Shown here in pieces: positions 1 through 6,851 of a DNA stretch of 36,607 bases. The notes under the pieces were generated by a model. It did not search any database. It had not been told where the DNA came from and saw nothing but the letters and a program-made list of their open reading frames with translations. Numbering within the stretch: the first letter of the stretch is position 1; each line of letters starts with the position of its first letter. Location of the stretch: NCBI GenBank assembly GCA_903931945.1, contig CAIZEI010000111.1, positions 1 to 36,607 on the forward strand, in the 5' to 3' direction. The position numbers and the translations under genes are program-made. The stretch is from an uncultured Hyphomicrobiales bacterium. Lineage in GTDB: Bacteria; Pseudomonadota; Alphaproteobacteria; Rhizobiales; Beijerinckiaceae.

Positions 1-129
1 AAGACTGGCTCGCCGGCACACTGACGAAAATTGTCAGCGGCCATCCCAACGCGAAAATCGACGACCTCATGCCGTGGGCGTACGCATCTCAGGCGGCGCT
101 ACAGGACGTGGCCTGATAACAACGCTTAC
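1..129 (+). mobile_element. Right end of an IS66-family insertion sequence (left part outside window)
   Basis: The last 37 codons of an IS66-type transposase end at 116. Thirteen bases later comes CGCTTAC (123-129), which matches the usual IS66-family terminal repeat: the elements begin GTAAGCG and end CGCTTAC. The element therefore probably stops at 129, and the next eight bases (130-137, GTATAATT) are the expected place for an 8-bp target duplication. The other end is not in the window, so neither the duplication nor the completeness of the element can be tested. Confidence 0.72.
3..116 (+). CDS. IS66-family transposase, C-terminal fragment (5' cut by window edge)
   Basis: Reading from base 3, 37 codons run to a TGA at 114-116. 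The peptide starts DWLAGTLTKI, continues through GHPNAKIDDLMPWAY and ends ALQDVA. This agrees with the conserved tail of IS66 transposases (a short domain after the DDE catalytic core, with the 'HP.. .IDDLMPW' pattern). The catalytic part lies upstream of the window, so activity cannot be judged. It sits at the edge of an AT-richer segment with a DUF1796 gene, which suggests that this border has been subject to insertion or transfer. The family call rests on recognising the tail only. Confidence 0.75.
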   Translation, partial: DWLAGTLTKIVSGHPNAKIDDLMPWAYASQAALQDVA

Positions 130-137
130 GTATAATT

Positions 138-483
138 TGGCGCCAAATGGCGCGCGCCCTTTGGTTTCCGTCACGCTGGCGGGATTTTGCAGGCGGACAT
201 TTCGAGCAGCTCGGGGCGGGTGACGATCGCCGTGCCTGGCGGACTGGTGCGTGGAAGGTAATCTTCTCCACCCACGCACCGGCGAAGGCAGCGCCCACGC
301 CAGATTGCGCCACGCCTTGCCCGAGCTTCGGGTAACATGGCCGGGCAAGCCAAAAACTTGCATGGGGTCTCCTGACGTTGACGATTCGCAACCTCAGCTT
401 CGGAGACCCCTTCAATCCTTGCAACGTCGCGTATCTGTATGAACCCGGACATGCCCAGTCGGAGTCTCATGTCAGACACTATG
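138..483. other. Gap between IS66 end and DUF1796 gene; no convincing gene
   Basis: No reading frame here resembles a known protein. A perfect short inverted repeat (GCGCCA, two bases, TGGCGC) lies at 140-153, just beyond the IS end, and a 9-bp inverted repeat (GGGGTCTCC at 364-372, GGAGACCCC at 403-411) encloses a 30-base loop. On the minus strand a stretch near 440-350 reads like coding sequence (IRDVARIEGVSEAEV) but no full frame or start supports it, so it may be a decayed gene remnant. Confidence 0.4.
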
Positions 484-1293
484 CTAATCCAGATGGGAGA
501 CGATTTCGTCCAAGACAAGTGTCGCGAGGCAGAGGTCATCAACCTCACGTTCAAATGTAACTGCTGCGAGGCCGCCCAAGTGAACGAACTCGATAAGTGA
601 GTGGTTTGCGTCACAGTTCAGCAAGCGAGCTTGCGGCAGCAGCATCGACCCGCTTGATTGGTTGTGCTTTACAAACAAGGTGAATGAAGAAAAGGCCTGA
701 GTGAGCTGGTTGCCGAGTGAATGCGCGAATTCAGGATCGATAGACGAGTCCACCATGATGAAGATCGTGCGCGTCGAGGATGTCTTTAGCTCGCGAAACC
801 GCTCAATACATCGAATATAGCGTTGAAAGCTATCTGCGTTGCAGAGATCATGATGGTTGAAAATAGACGTGATGCCGAAAATCTTCTTGTAGAGGATATG
901 ATCCGAGCTTGTCGATGAGATGGTCAGATGATGCTGTTTGTCGAGAAAGTCCACAAAGTCGTTCTTGATGATCTCCTCGACCATCGCGGGTTGAGAAAAT
1001 ATACAATCGAACGGGTAGCTTGCCTTTTTCAATCCAAGGACTTTGATCAGCCACGCTGTCCGGCAGGCCGTGCCCAGGCTGACGATCGTTGCAGCGTTCA
1101 GTTTCTCTATCGTAGTTGATGGAAGACTGCGAAACAGCCTATTCGCGACGTTTGATCGCGGAGGATTGGGACTTCGGCCTTCTGCTCTGCCAAATAGCTG
1201 GAAATGCTCGCAGCCGCTCGTAAATCGGCCTTCTGCAACTGCTGCAGCAACATCAGGGTAAAATTCCAGGTAGTTTGACTCGTCGAAATGCAC
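484..1293 (-). CDS. DUF1796 family putative papain-like cysteine peptidase
   Basis: A 269-residue protein. Residues 1-45 carry a motif frequent in surface-polysaccharide proteins (NYLEFYPDVAAAV ... HFQLFGRAEGR). Residues 70 onward match the DUF1796 pattern: VSLGTAC with the candidate nucleophile Cys77, then SYPFDCIF, a later FVDFLD and a HHD histidine pair. DUF1796 proteins are predicted cysteine peptidases, often coded in capsule or glycan loci; no substrate is established. The start is a GTG with a weak ribosome site. The frame stays open upstream to a TGA without another usual start, and the upstream codons also look coding (IFADPNRAAAV), so the 5' end may be truncated or frameshifted. Base composition is visibly more AT-rich than the neighbouring genes, and the gene lies beside an IS66 end, consistent with horizontal gain. 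Confidence 0.7.
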   Translation of the reverse strand: MHFDESNYLEFYPDVAAAVAEGRFTSGCEHFQLFGRAEGRSPNPPRSNVANRLFRSLPSTTIEKLNAATIVSLGTACRTAWLIKVLGLKKASYPFDCIFSQPAMVEEIIKNDFVDFLDKQHHLTISSTSSDHILYKKIFGITSIFNHHDLCNADSFQRYIRCIERFRELKTSSTRTIFIMVDSSIDPEFAHSLGNQLTQAFSSFTLFVKHNQSSGSMLLPQARLLNCDANHSLIEFVHLGGLAAVTFEREVDDLCLATLVLDEIVSHLD

Positions 1294-1597
1294 CGCCGCC
1301 GCCCTGTTTGGATCAGCAAATATTTTGGTGTTTGGCCATCACGTCATTTTAGCGCACAATCGGCGCTTCAACCACTGGCTTAGAGCCTATCCTGCCTTCA
1401 AGGGCTCCACATTTCATAGTGCGCGCGCCTATAATACAGGCCGGTCGCGATACTGTCCTCCGACATCAACCTTTAGACCTGTCCTGACAAGTTTCGAAAT
1501 TCTTGGGTTTCGACAAATCGTCAAGCTTTCGCTCAAATGTCCGCCTGCCGGCGGCGCCCGGCAGCGAGGCGCTTCATTGAAGTCCCCTTCAGCTCAG
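1294..1597. other. Intergenic stretch without a recognisable gene
   Basis: This stretch separates the DUF1796 gene (whose 5' end points into it) from the convergent-side end of the bicupin gene. I see no coding frame with family resemblance, no RNA gene and no clear promoter boxes. The first 40 bases contain the possibly coding upstream extension of the DUF1796 frame. Confidence 0.4.
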
Positions 1598-1623
1598 GCC
1601 CCTCCCCAAACATGGGGAGGGGC
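1598..1623. terminator. Perfect 10-bp GC hairpin downstream of bicupin gene
   Basis: GCCCCTCCCC (1598-1607), a six-base loop (AAACAT) and GGGGAGGGGC (1614-1623) form a perfect stem 16 bases after the bicupin stop codon. There is no T tract on either side, so it may work as a stabilising 3' hairpin or a weak terminator. A related hairpin with the same CCCTCCCC/GGGGAGGG core occurs at 15434-15465. Confidence 0.55.
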
Positions 1624-1638
1624 GCGCCCGATCGGATG

Positions 1639-2868
1639 TCAGAACACATCCGCCATGCCGGCGCCGTCCTCGACCGGCCCGTCATACAGCTTCTGCTCCA
1701 TGCGGGTTTTCGAGCCTTCCCTAGCCAGCGTCTCCTCGAATTCCTTGCGCAGATAGGGGTCTTCCTCGTGATAGGGGATGGCGCCGCCGCCTTTTTTGAG
1801 ATCGATCGCGCCGTAATCCATGATCGCCTCGCCGGGCAGGCCAGGTTTGCGGGCGCGAGCGTTGTTGGCGCCGAACCAGGCGGAGAGGCGCAGCGGGTCC
1901 TTGCTGACGCCAAAATGCTGGTGGAACCAGTCGCCCGACATCGGCGCCGCAGTCACCATCCCGGCGTATTCGTAATCCTGCCGCTGCACATATTGCTGCT
2001 TGCCGTCTTTCCAAGGCGTCGTGCCAAGCGCGTCGGGCCAGGTATAGGTATAGCCCTTGCCTTTCAGGCAGATCAGGATGGCCGCCGAGCCATGCTTGTG
2101 CGCCTTGGAATAGCGGCCTGTTTCGTGCTGGCCGACCCACAGATAGAAGCGCTGGCCGGCCATGGACGGCTCCATGCGGCGATAGCCCGGCGAGCGCCGG
2201 TTATCGAGCGGGAGTTCGGCGGCGATGACATCGGGAATGAAATTGGTGCGACGCATGGCGAGGCCGCGCACCGGGTCGGGCTCAAGATCGTCTTTCGGTT
2301 TGAAGAAATCCTCGTCGCCCGAATAGCGCTCGGTGAAATTGAACGGACAGTCGAATACGAATTTCGGATTGTCGATCAGGTTGAAGATGTTAGGCGCCGT
2401 CGTGCCGCAGAGGATGATGGCGGGCGTGTTGGAGGCGTTGACGAAGCGGTGATAGGCGTTGAGCGGGATCGAGAACATCGAGCCTTTCTGCCATTCGAAG
2501 GTCTGTTTTTTGGCCTGACCTTCCTGCCAGACTTCGGTGGAGCCACGGCCTTCCACAACCAGCACGTTCTTTTCATAGACGTGCCGCTCGATGTTGAGAG
2601 CGCCGCCGGCGGGCACTTCTACGACATACATGCCCCACAGGCCTTCGGTGCCATAGAGCTGGATATAGGTGCCGCGTCCGCCAAGCCGCTTCCAGGGCGC
2701 CATTGGCAGGTCGAGAACGGTCTTGCAACCGATGCCGCGATGGCAGGGAATGCCCTCGGCCTCCATAAAGCGGTCATAGGGCATTGCGGGGCGTTTGAAC
2801 TTGCCAAAACCGGCGTTTTCGCCCGCTTTCGGCTCGTGCCAATGGGTGCGTGTTTCGTCATGCGGCAT
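1639..2868 (-). CDS. Bicupin protein (cupin domain-containing, often named ethanolamine ammonia-lyase-activating-like)
   Basis: A 409-residue cytosolic protein with two cupin folds. The first (about residues 60-165) contains YGTEGLWGMYVVEVP, ERHVYEKNVLVVEG and FSIPLNAYHRFVN. The second (about 240-345) contains the metal-ligand style motifs SKAHKHGSAAILICLKG and GDWFHQH. It is collinear with a family of about 400 residues seen in Bradyrhizobium-type genomes, usually labelled only 'cupin' or 'ethanolamine ammonia-lyase-activating'. Its architecture recalls gentisate 1,2-dioxygenase, but the substrate is unknown. The start ATG at 2868 has a GGGAGAG ribosome site about six bases upstream. No signal peptide is seen. 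It is transcribed alone, with a hairpin directly downstream. Family membership is secure; function is not. Confidence 0.85.
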   Translation of the reverse strand: MPHDETRTHWHEPKAGENAGFGKFKRPAMPYDRFMEAEGIPCHRGIGCKTVLDLPMAPWKRLGGRGTYIQLYGTEGLWGMYVVEVPAGGALNIERHVYEKNVLVVEGRGSTEVWQEGQAKKQTFEWQKGSMFSIPLNAYHRFVNASNTPAIILCGTTAPNIFNLIDNPKFVFDCPFNFTERYSGDEDFFKPKDDLEPDPVRGLAMRRTNFIPDVIAAELPLDNRRSPGYRRMEPSMAGQRFYLWVGQHETGRYSKAHKHGSAAILICLKGKGYTYTWPDALGTTPWKDGKQQYVQRQDYEYAGMVTAAPMSGDWFHQHFGVSKDPLRLSAWFGANNARARKPGLPGEAIMDYGAIDLKKGGGAIPYHEEDPYLRKEFEETLAREGSKTRMEQKLYDGPVEDGAGMADVF

Positions 2869-2901
2869 TGAATCTCTCCCTGTTGATTGCTCTAGTTAGC
2901 A

Positions 2902-2914
2902 TCGATTGGATCGA
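2902..2914. promoter_or_regulatory. Short palindrome upstream of bicupin gene (possible operator)
   Basis: TCGAT TGG ATCGA is a perfect 5-bp inverted repeat with a 3-base spacer, 34-46 bases before the bicupin start codon. Its position fits a repressor or activator half-site pair, but the element is short and could be chance. Confidence 0.25.
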
Positions 2915-2959
2915 CTTGGGTAGAGGGTTGCGCCATCCCGCCTGAACGCAGCGCGGCCT

Positions 2960-4471
2960 TCAGGCGACGGATGTGGGCGGGACGGAGCGGGCCTTGAATT
3001 CCGCCCTCTCGTCGATTGCAGTCTTTATTGCGGCCTCGTCCCGATAATCGCCCCGAAGAACAAACTCAACGGTCAGAAACAGGATCTGCAAATCGAGCCA
3101 GAAAGACGCGTGGCGCACATAATAATCGTCGAGCGCGGATTTTTCATCCCGCGTGATCAGGCGACCGCCCTTGACCTGCGCCCAGCCTGTGACCCCCGGC
3201 TGAACGGCGCTGCGCAACGCGTCATCCTCCGGGTGATCGATATCCATCAGCGGGCGGGGACCAATAAATGACATTTCGCCGATGAGGATGTTCCACAACT
3301 GCGGGATTTCGTCCATCCGCGTGCGTCGAATGAGTCCGCCGAGCTTCGAAATACGGCGCTCATCGGGAATCCGGTTGCCTTCAGAATCGAATGGCGCGTG
3401 CAACGTGCGGAATTTGAAGACATAGAGCGGCTCGCCCCATCGGCCGATGCGCTGCTGCCAGAAGAAAATCGGCGCCCCGACGTCAAACCATGCAATTGCG
3501 CCGACGATGATGAATACGGGCGATGCCGCAAGCAGGCAGGCAAAAGCTGCGATGAAGTCCAGCAGTCGCTTGATTCGCCAATACGCGGGGGCCGGCGCTC
3601 CATGATCGACGGGCGCTTGCGGTTCGTCGGCGGCGAATCGCGCGGGCTCGATGATCCGATCGTCTACGGCGACGGGAGCGCTGGACGACATTTCGAGCGC
3701 GTCGGGCAAATGCGTCAGCCTGATGGCGTTTTCCCTGCACAGAAGATCGATTCCCTCCCAGTCGTAGCCGGTGTTCGCGTCGCGTGGGACGGTGGCGACC
3801 AGCAGGTCCACGCGAACTCCGTGAACGCGGTATTCCTCAATAACATTGGGCAGTTGGCGCACAGGGCCTGCGATAACCCGACCGCCAAGCGAACGGCCCC
3901 AGAATTGTGCGCGGTCATCGAGGACGGCGATCACTTTTTGCCGCCCGTGGGACGTCGATTCCAGCATCCGGATGTAATACCAGGCCAGCCGGGTGCAGCC
4001 GAGGATGAGGATATTCTGCTCGGGCGTGGATGTTTTTGGCCTGAATCGTTGTTCGCGTAGCTGGTGGCGCTGATGCGACCAGATACCGACAACCATATGA
4101 GAAGAGGCCATCACGACAAAATGCAGCAGCGGAAATGACCGCGGAATCAGGTCGAGCCGATAAAACATGAAGGATGTCAGAGCCGCGCCGGACGCAACGA
4201 TGGCGGACGCGATGACAATCTGGCGCGCCTCATACAGTGAGAAATAGCCTGAAACCTTACGGTTGATATCCATTGCGAGAAGTACCGCGACCGACCAGAT
4301 CACGCAGATCAAGGTGTAGGTTAGCGTAACCTCGATTCGGTCCACCAGGAAAAATCGGGGTTCCCGCAGGGCAAAAGCCATCAACGGCACAGCGATTGCT
4401 AGAAAGAGATCGCGCCAGCGGATTCGCGCCGGCGCGCGCGAAGCCGAAGTGGGCGCAAAACTCAGAATCAC
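2960..4471 (-). CDS. Polyprenyl-phosphate sugar-phosphate transferase (exopolysaccharide priming enzyme, WbaP/ExoY type)
   Basis: This membrane enzyme moves a sugar-1-phosphate from a nucleotide sugar to undecaprenyl phosphate, the first step of repeat-unit synthesis. I chose the GTG at 4471 because AAGGAG lies five bases before it; longer upstream codons do not look coding. The 503-residue protein has about four N-terminal membrane segments (within residues 15-135), a Rossmann-like nucleotide-binding region beginning near NILILGCTRLAW, a further helix near residue 315, and the bacterial sugar transferase domain at the C terminus. That domain shows FKFRTL, RRTRMDEIPQLWNIL and the signature GEMSFIGPRPL. 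Length is typical of the PF13727+PF02397 architecture. It faces away from the export operon that starts at 4870. The sugar transferred (glucose or galactose are usual) cannot be read from sequence. Confidence 0.9.
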   Translation of the reverse strand: MILSFAPTSASRAPARIRWRDLFLAIAVPLMAFALREPRFFLVDRIEVTLTYTLICVIWSVAVLLAMDINRKVSGYFSLYEARQIVIASAIVASGAALTSFMFYRLDLIPRSFPLLHFVVMASSHMVVGIWSHQRHQLREQRFRPKTSTPEQNILILGCTRLAWYYIRMLESTSHGRQKVIAVLDDRAQFWGRSLGGRVIAGPVRQLPNVIEEYRVHGVRVDLLVATVPRDANTGYDWEGIDLLCRENAIRLTHLPDALEMSSSAPVAVDDRIIEPARFAADEPQAPVDHGAPAPAYWRIKRLLDFIAAFACLLAASPVFIIVGAIAWFDVGAPIFFWQQRIGRWGEPLYVFKFRTLHAPFDSEGNRIPDERRISKLGGLIRRTRMDEIPQLWNILIGEMSFIGPRPLMDIDHPEDDALRSAVQPGVTGWAQVKGGRLITRDEKSALDDYYVRHASFWLDLQILFLTVEFVLRGDYRDEAAIKTAIDERAEFKARSVPPTSVA

Positions 4472-4869
4472 GAAAGCTCCTTGAAAACGCGTCAGCCGGT
4501 GAAGGGGCAGCCTGCATGGCCTCGTACCATTTGCAATGCACAAATTACAATGCACAAAGACCAGACGTGGTTCGGCGCTCGCCAGCGTATGACGCTGTCG
4601 CGCGCGCCATAAAACCGTTCCGGAAGAGCAAATTACGTCTATTCCCGTATGCCAAATCGAGACGGCGCCCAGCGGTTGACGGATGGGCGCCTCGATCTGT
4701 AACCTGGCGCTGTCGGGTCTTGTGTCCCAGCCGGGCGCGTGTTCTTTTGGCAACAATGCGGAGTAATCTGCGGCATTTTGATTTTGATTGCTGCAGCGCG
4801 CTTCGAATGGGTTGCCTGAAAAGATTTACGGTGTTATTTGAAAGATGAGATTCGGACGGAGGTTGGTTT
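4472..4869. promoter_or_regulatory. Divergent control region of the exopolysaccharide locus
   Basis: About 400 bases separate the priming transferase (minus strand) from the small secreted protein (plus strand). It must hold promoters for both. It is locally AT-rich at 4530-4560 and 4770-4850. It contains an 11-bp direct repeat (separate entry) close to the transferase start and a TTTTGATTTTGATT stretch near 4780. For the plus direction, TTGCCT followed after 17 bases by TATTTG (roughly 4811-4839) is a weak promoter candidate. No coding frame is convincing. Confidence 0.45.
4534..4558. repeat. Tandem 11-bp direct repeat, candidate regulator site
   Basis: CAATGCACAAA occurs at 4534-4544 and again at 4548-4558, exact copies with starts 14 bases apart and an AT-rich TTA between them. 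It lies 63-87 bases upstream of the priming transferase GTG, where an activator or repressor would sit. Exact repetition in an otherwise GC-rich genome makes chance less likely, but the protein that would bind is unknown. Confidence 0.5.
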
Positions 4870-5145
4870 ATGAATATGAAGTCGAAGGTTCTGGCGACCG
4901 TGGTTTCGGTCATGATGGTTGCGCAGACGGCATCTGTCGCCTTCGCCCAGAACGCGAATGGCCAGGGCGCGCAGCCCCCCGTTATCAACGGCGCCACGAC
5001 CGTTGGAGCCGATGGCGTTGTCACTGGCGCTTCGGGAACGGCCTTCGCCGGTCTCACCGGAGAGACACTGCTTGCTGCCCTTCTCGCGGCTGGCCTGATC
5101 GTTGGCGTTGCGGTGGCGGCTGGCAATGGGGCTACGAGCCCCTGA
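4870..5145 (+). CDS. Small secreted or membrane-associated protein, exopolysaccharide-locus associated
   Basis: A 91-residue protein of unknown function. A signal peptide spans about residues 1-27 (basic start, hydrophobic core, cleavage expected after AFA). The mature part begins with a Gln/Asn/Gly-rich segment, then a small-residue-rich region (Gly, Ala, Thr), and ends with a strongly hydrophobic Ala/Gly/Val helix (LLAALLAAGLIVGVAVAAG) just before the C terminus. GGAGG lies seven bases ahead of the ATG. It is the first gene on this strand of the divergent locus and is followed by an intrinsic terminator before the export operon, so its transcript may be separate and more abundant. I do not recognise a named family. 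Confidence 0.72.
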   Translation: MNMKSKVLATVVSVMMVAQTASVAFAQNANGQGAQPPVINGATTVGADGVVTGASGTAFAGLTGETLLAALLAAGLIVGVAVAAGNGATSP

Positions 5146-5196
5146 AGCAGCCCTGTTCGCCGGTTCGTTGTCGTGCAGCGGGCCGGTACGTTTTGA

Positions 5197-5202
5197 TATG
5201 AT
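5197..5202 (+). promoter_or_regulatory. Possible -10 element ahead of the export operon
   Basis: TATGAT is preceded by TTTTGA, resembling an extended -10 box, about 115 bases before the CpsB-type gene. No good -35 box lies at 16-18 bases; TTGTCG is 23 bases away. If used, transcription would start near 5209 and run directly into the hairpin at 5236-5269, which would then act as a leader attenuator. Confidence 0.22.
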
Positions 5203-5235
5203 TTTTGGTGAGCGCCAGTCGTAAATTTCGGGTAA

Positions 5236-5269
5236 GGCCGATCAGACGCGTGTCTGTCCGGTCTTTTTT
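5236..5269 (+). terminator. Intrinsic terminator or attenuator before the export operon
   Basis: GGCCG AT CAGAC, loop GCGT, GTCTG TC CGGTC can pair as two 5-bp helices (one G-T pair) around a 2x2 internal mismatch, followed at once by six T residues (5264-5269). This is the best Rho-independent terminator signature in the window. It lies 90 bases after the small secreted protein gene and 46 bases before the GTG of the CpsB-type gene. Confidence 0.7.
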
Positions 5270-5314
5270 GCGTAGGCGCGCGATATTGCTCTGGCGGCAG
5301 TGTGGAGGCAACGA

Positions 5315-6127
5315 GTGATCGATCTTCATTGCCACCTGCTTCCGGGCATTGACGACGGCTCCCAGGATTTGGAGCAGTCTCTTGAAATGGCTCGGATATC
5401 TGCTGCAGATGGAGTTTCGGTCACCGCCTGCACGCCGCATATTTTCCCGGGCGTTTACAATAACACGGGGCCTGATATCCGTCGCAGAATCGCTGCGCTT
5501 CAGAGCGAACTTGACGCCGCCGGGATTCCCATGCGCCTTGTCACTGGCGGCGACGTTCATATCGCTCCCGATCTTGTGGCGAAGCTGAAATCCGGGGAGG
5601 CCCTTAGCCTGAATGACAGTCGCTACGTGCTAATTGAACCGCCCCATCATGTGCTTCCGCCGCGGATCGAGGATTTATTCTTCAATCTTCTGTCTGCCGG
5701 TTATGTGCCGGTGGTCACACATCCCGAACGCATGTCGTGGATTGATCGTGAGTATGACATGCTGGTCCGGCTCGTCCGGTCGGGCGCCTGGATGCAGATC
5801 ACTGCGGGAGCGCTTGTGGGGCTATTCGGATCTGCGCCCAGAAAATGGTCGGAACGAATGCTGCGGGAGGGAATGGTGCATATTGTCGCGTCCGACGCGC
5901 ATGGTCCGACGCGTCGCCCTCCGAGAATGGGCGAGGCCTATGCTGCGCTCATTTCGCTCGTTGGACAAGCTGAAGCCACAAACATCGTGCAGAACCGTCC
6001 TCAGGCCATTCTGCAGAATCTGGCGCCGGATGCTATTCCCGAGCCCCCGGTGAGCGGCGCCCGCGACGGCGGCGGTCGGCAGGGGTCTGTCTGGGACAAA
6101 ATGTCGAGGGTCTTTCGTGGGCATTAG
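5315..6127 (+). CDS. CpsB/YwqE-type tyrosine-protein phosphatase (PHP domain)
   Basis: This metal-dependent phosphatase family removes phosphate from the tyrosine-rich tails of Wzc-like kinases, so it is the natural partner of the kinase coded two genes downstream. The 270-residue product opens with the PHP metal motif (IDLHCHLLPGIDDG, His5 and His7), followed by CTPHIFPG, THPER and VASDAHG, all expected for CpsB/CapC/YwqE. I chose the GTG at 5315 because GGAGG lies six bases upstream; a GTG at 5300 would add five residues before the metal motif. The last 40 residues are Gly/Arg-rich and not part of the domain. Its stop overlaps the start of the next gene by 11 bases, which indicates translational coupling. 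Confidence 0.9.
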   Translation: MIDLHCHLLPGIDDGSQDLEQSLEMARISAADGVSVTACTPHIFPGVYNNTGPDIRRRIAALQSELDAAGIPMRLVTGGDVHIAPDLVAKLKSGEALSLNDSRYVLIEPPHHVLPPRIEDLFFNLLSAGYVPVVTHPERMSWIDREYDMLVRLVRSGAWMQITAGALVGLFGSAPRKWSERMLREGMVHIVASDAHGPTRRPPRMGEAYAALISLVGQAEATNIVQNRPQAILQNLAPDAIPEPPVSGARDGGGRQGSVWDKMSRVFRGH

Positions 6128-6830
6128 GCGCAATCGATTTTTGGGTCTGGGGAGCGTGTTATTCGCAGGCCTGCTCTTTCTGGCGGGCTGCGGTTCGGGG
6201 GGCGAGGTCTCCGGAGCGATTGATGCATCCGCCGTCGCCTCGCAGTCTGGCGGCGAGGGGACGCCCGCAATCGAAGGCGACTACCGGATCGCGCGCGATG
6301 ATATTCTGCAGATCGTGGTGTTCCAGGTGCCGGATTTCAGCCGGGATGTGCAGGTCGATTCGGGGGGCAGGATTGTTCTGCCACTGCTGGGGGCGTTGCA
6401 GGCGGGCGGCAAGACGGTGCGCGAGCTTGAGGCTGAAATTGCAACGCGCCTGAAGGCAAAGTATCTCCAGAACCCGCAGGTTTCTGTAAGTGTGAAGGAC
6501 GCAGTTGGCCAACGCGTGACGGTGACCGGCTCGGTCAATCGGCCTGGCGTATACCCTCTGCGGGGCGCGATCGCGCTGACCAGCGTCGTGGCGCTGGCCG
6601 GCGGAGCAGGCGAAACGGCTGATCCCAGCTCGGTTGTCCTGGTGCGGACAGTGGCCGGGACCCGGAACGCGGTCAAATACGACCTAGGCAAAATCGGCTC
6701 CGGAGAAACCCCCGATCCCCCTGTTTATGGCGGCGACAATATTGTGGTACAGGACTCCGATGCTAAAGTCGCGTGGAAGCAATTGACCGGTGTGCTGCCG
6801 ATGGCTGGCTTGGCCCGGCTCTTTTTCTGA
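6117..6830 (+). CDS. Wza-type polysaccharide export lipoprotein
   Basis: Outer-membrane-associated polysaccharide export protein that should form the exit channel or its periplasmic part. The 237-residue product has a lipoprotein signal with lipobox LAGC (Cys25). The export domain (PF02563) begins near YRIARDDILQIVVFQVPDF (about residues 57-75) and is followed by one SLBB-like domain (GQRVTVTGSVNRPGVYPL ... LAGGA, about 130-170). It is shorter than E. coli Wza and lacks its C-terminal transmembrane helix, as is usual for GumB/ExoF-like members. The GTG start overlaps the phosphatase gene and the next gene starts 21 bases after its stop, so it belongs to one operon. Confidence 0.92.
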   Translation: MGIRRNRFLGLGSVLFAGLLFLAGCGSGGEVSGAIDASAVASQSGGEGTPAIEGDYRIARDDILQIVVFQVPDFSRDVQVDSGGRIVLPLLGALQAGGKTVRELEAEIATRLKAKYLQNPQVSVSVKDAVGQRVTVTGSVNRPGVYPLRGAIALTSVVALAGGAGETADPSSVVLVRTVAGTRNAVKYDLGKIGSGETPDPPVYGGDNIVVQDSDAKVAWKQLTGVLPMAGLARLFF

Positions 6831-6851
6831 TCCTGGTTTGGAGGCTTACGG

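Noticed and set aside
364-411. 9-bp inverted repeat (GGGGTCTCC/GGAGACCCC) as a terminator or second IS end
   Set aside because: Loop of 30 bases, no T tract, and no match to IS ends; probably chance or part of a decayed segment.
1537-2871. Long plus-strand open frame (444 codons) opposite the bicupin gene
   Set aside because: It is the antisense of the clear bicupin gene; its composition (Arg/His/Asp-rich, no family motifs) is that of a shadow frame in GC-rich DNA.
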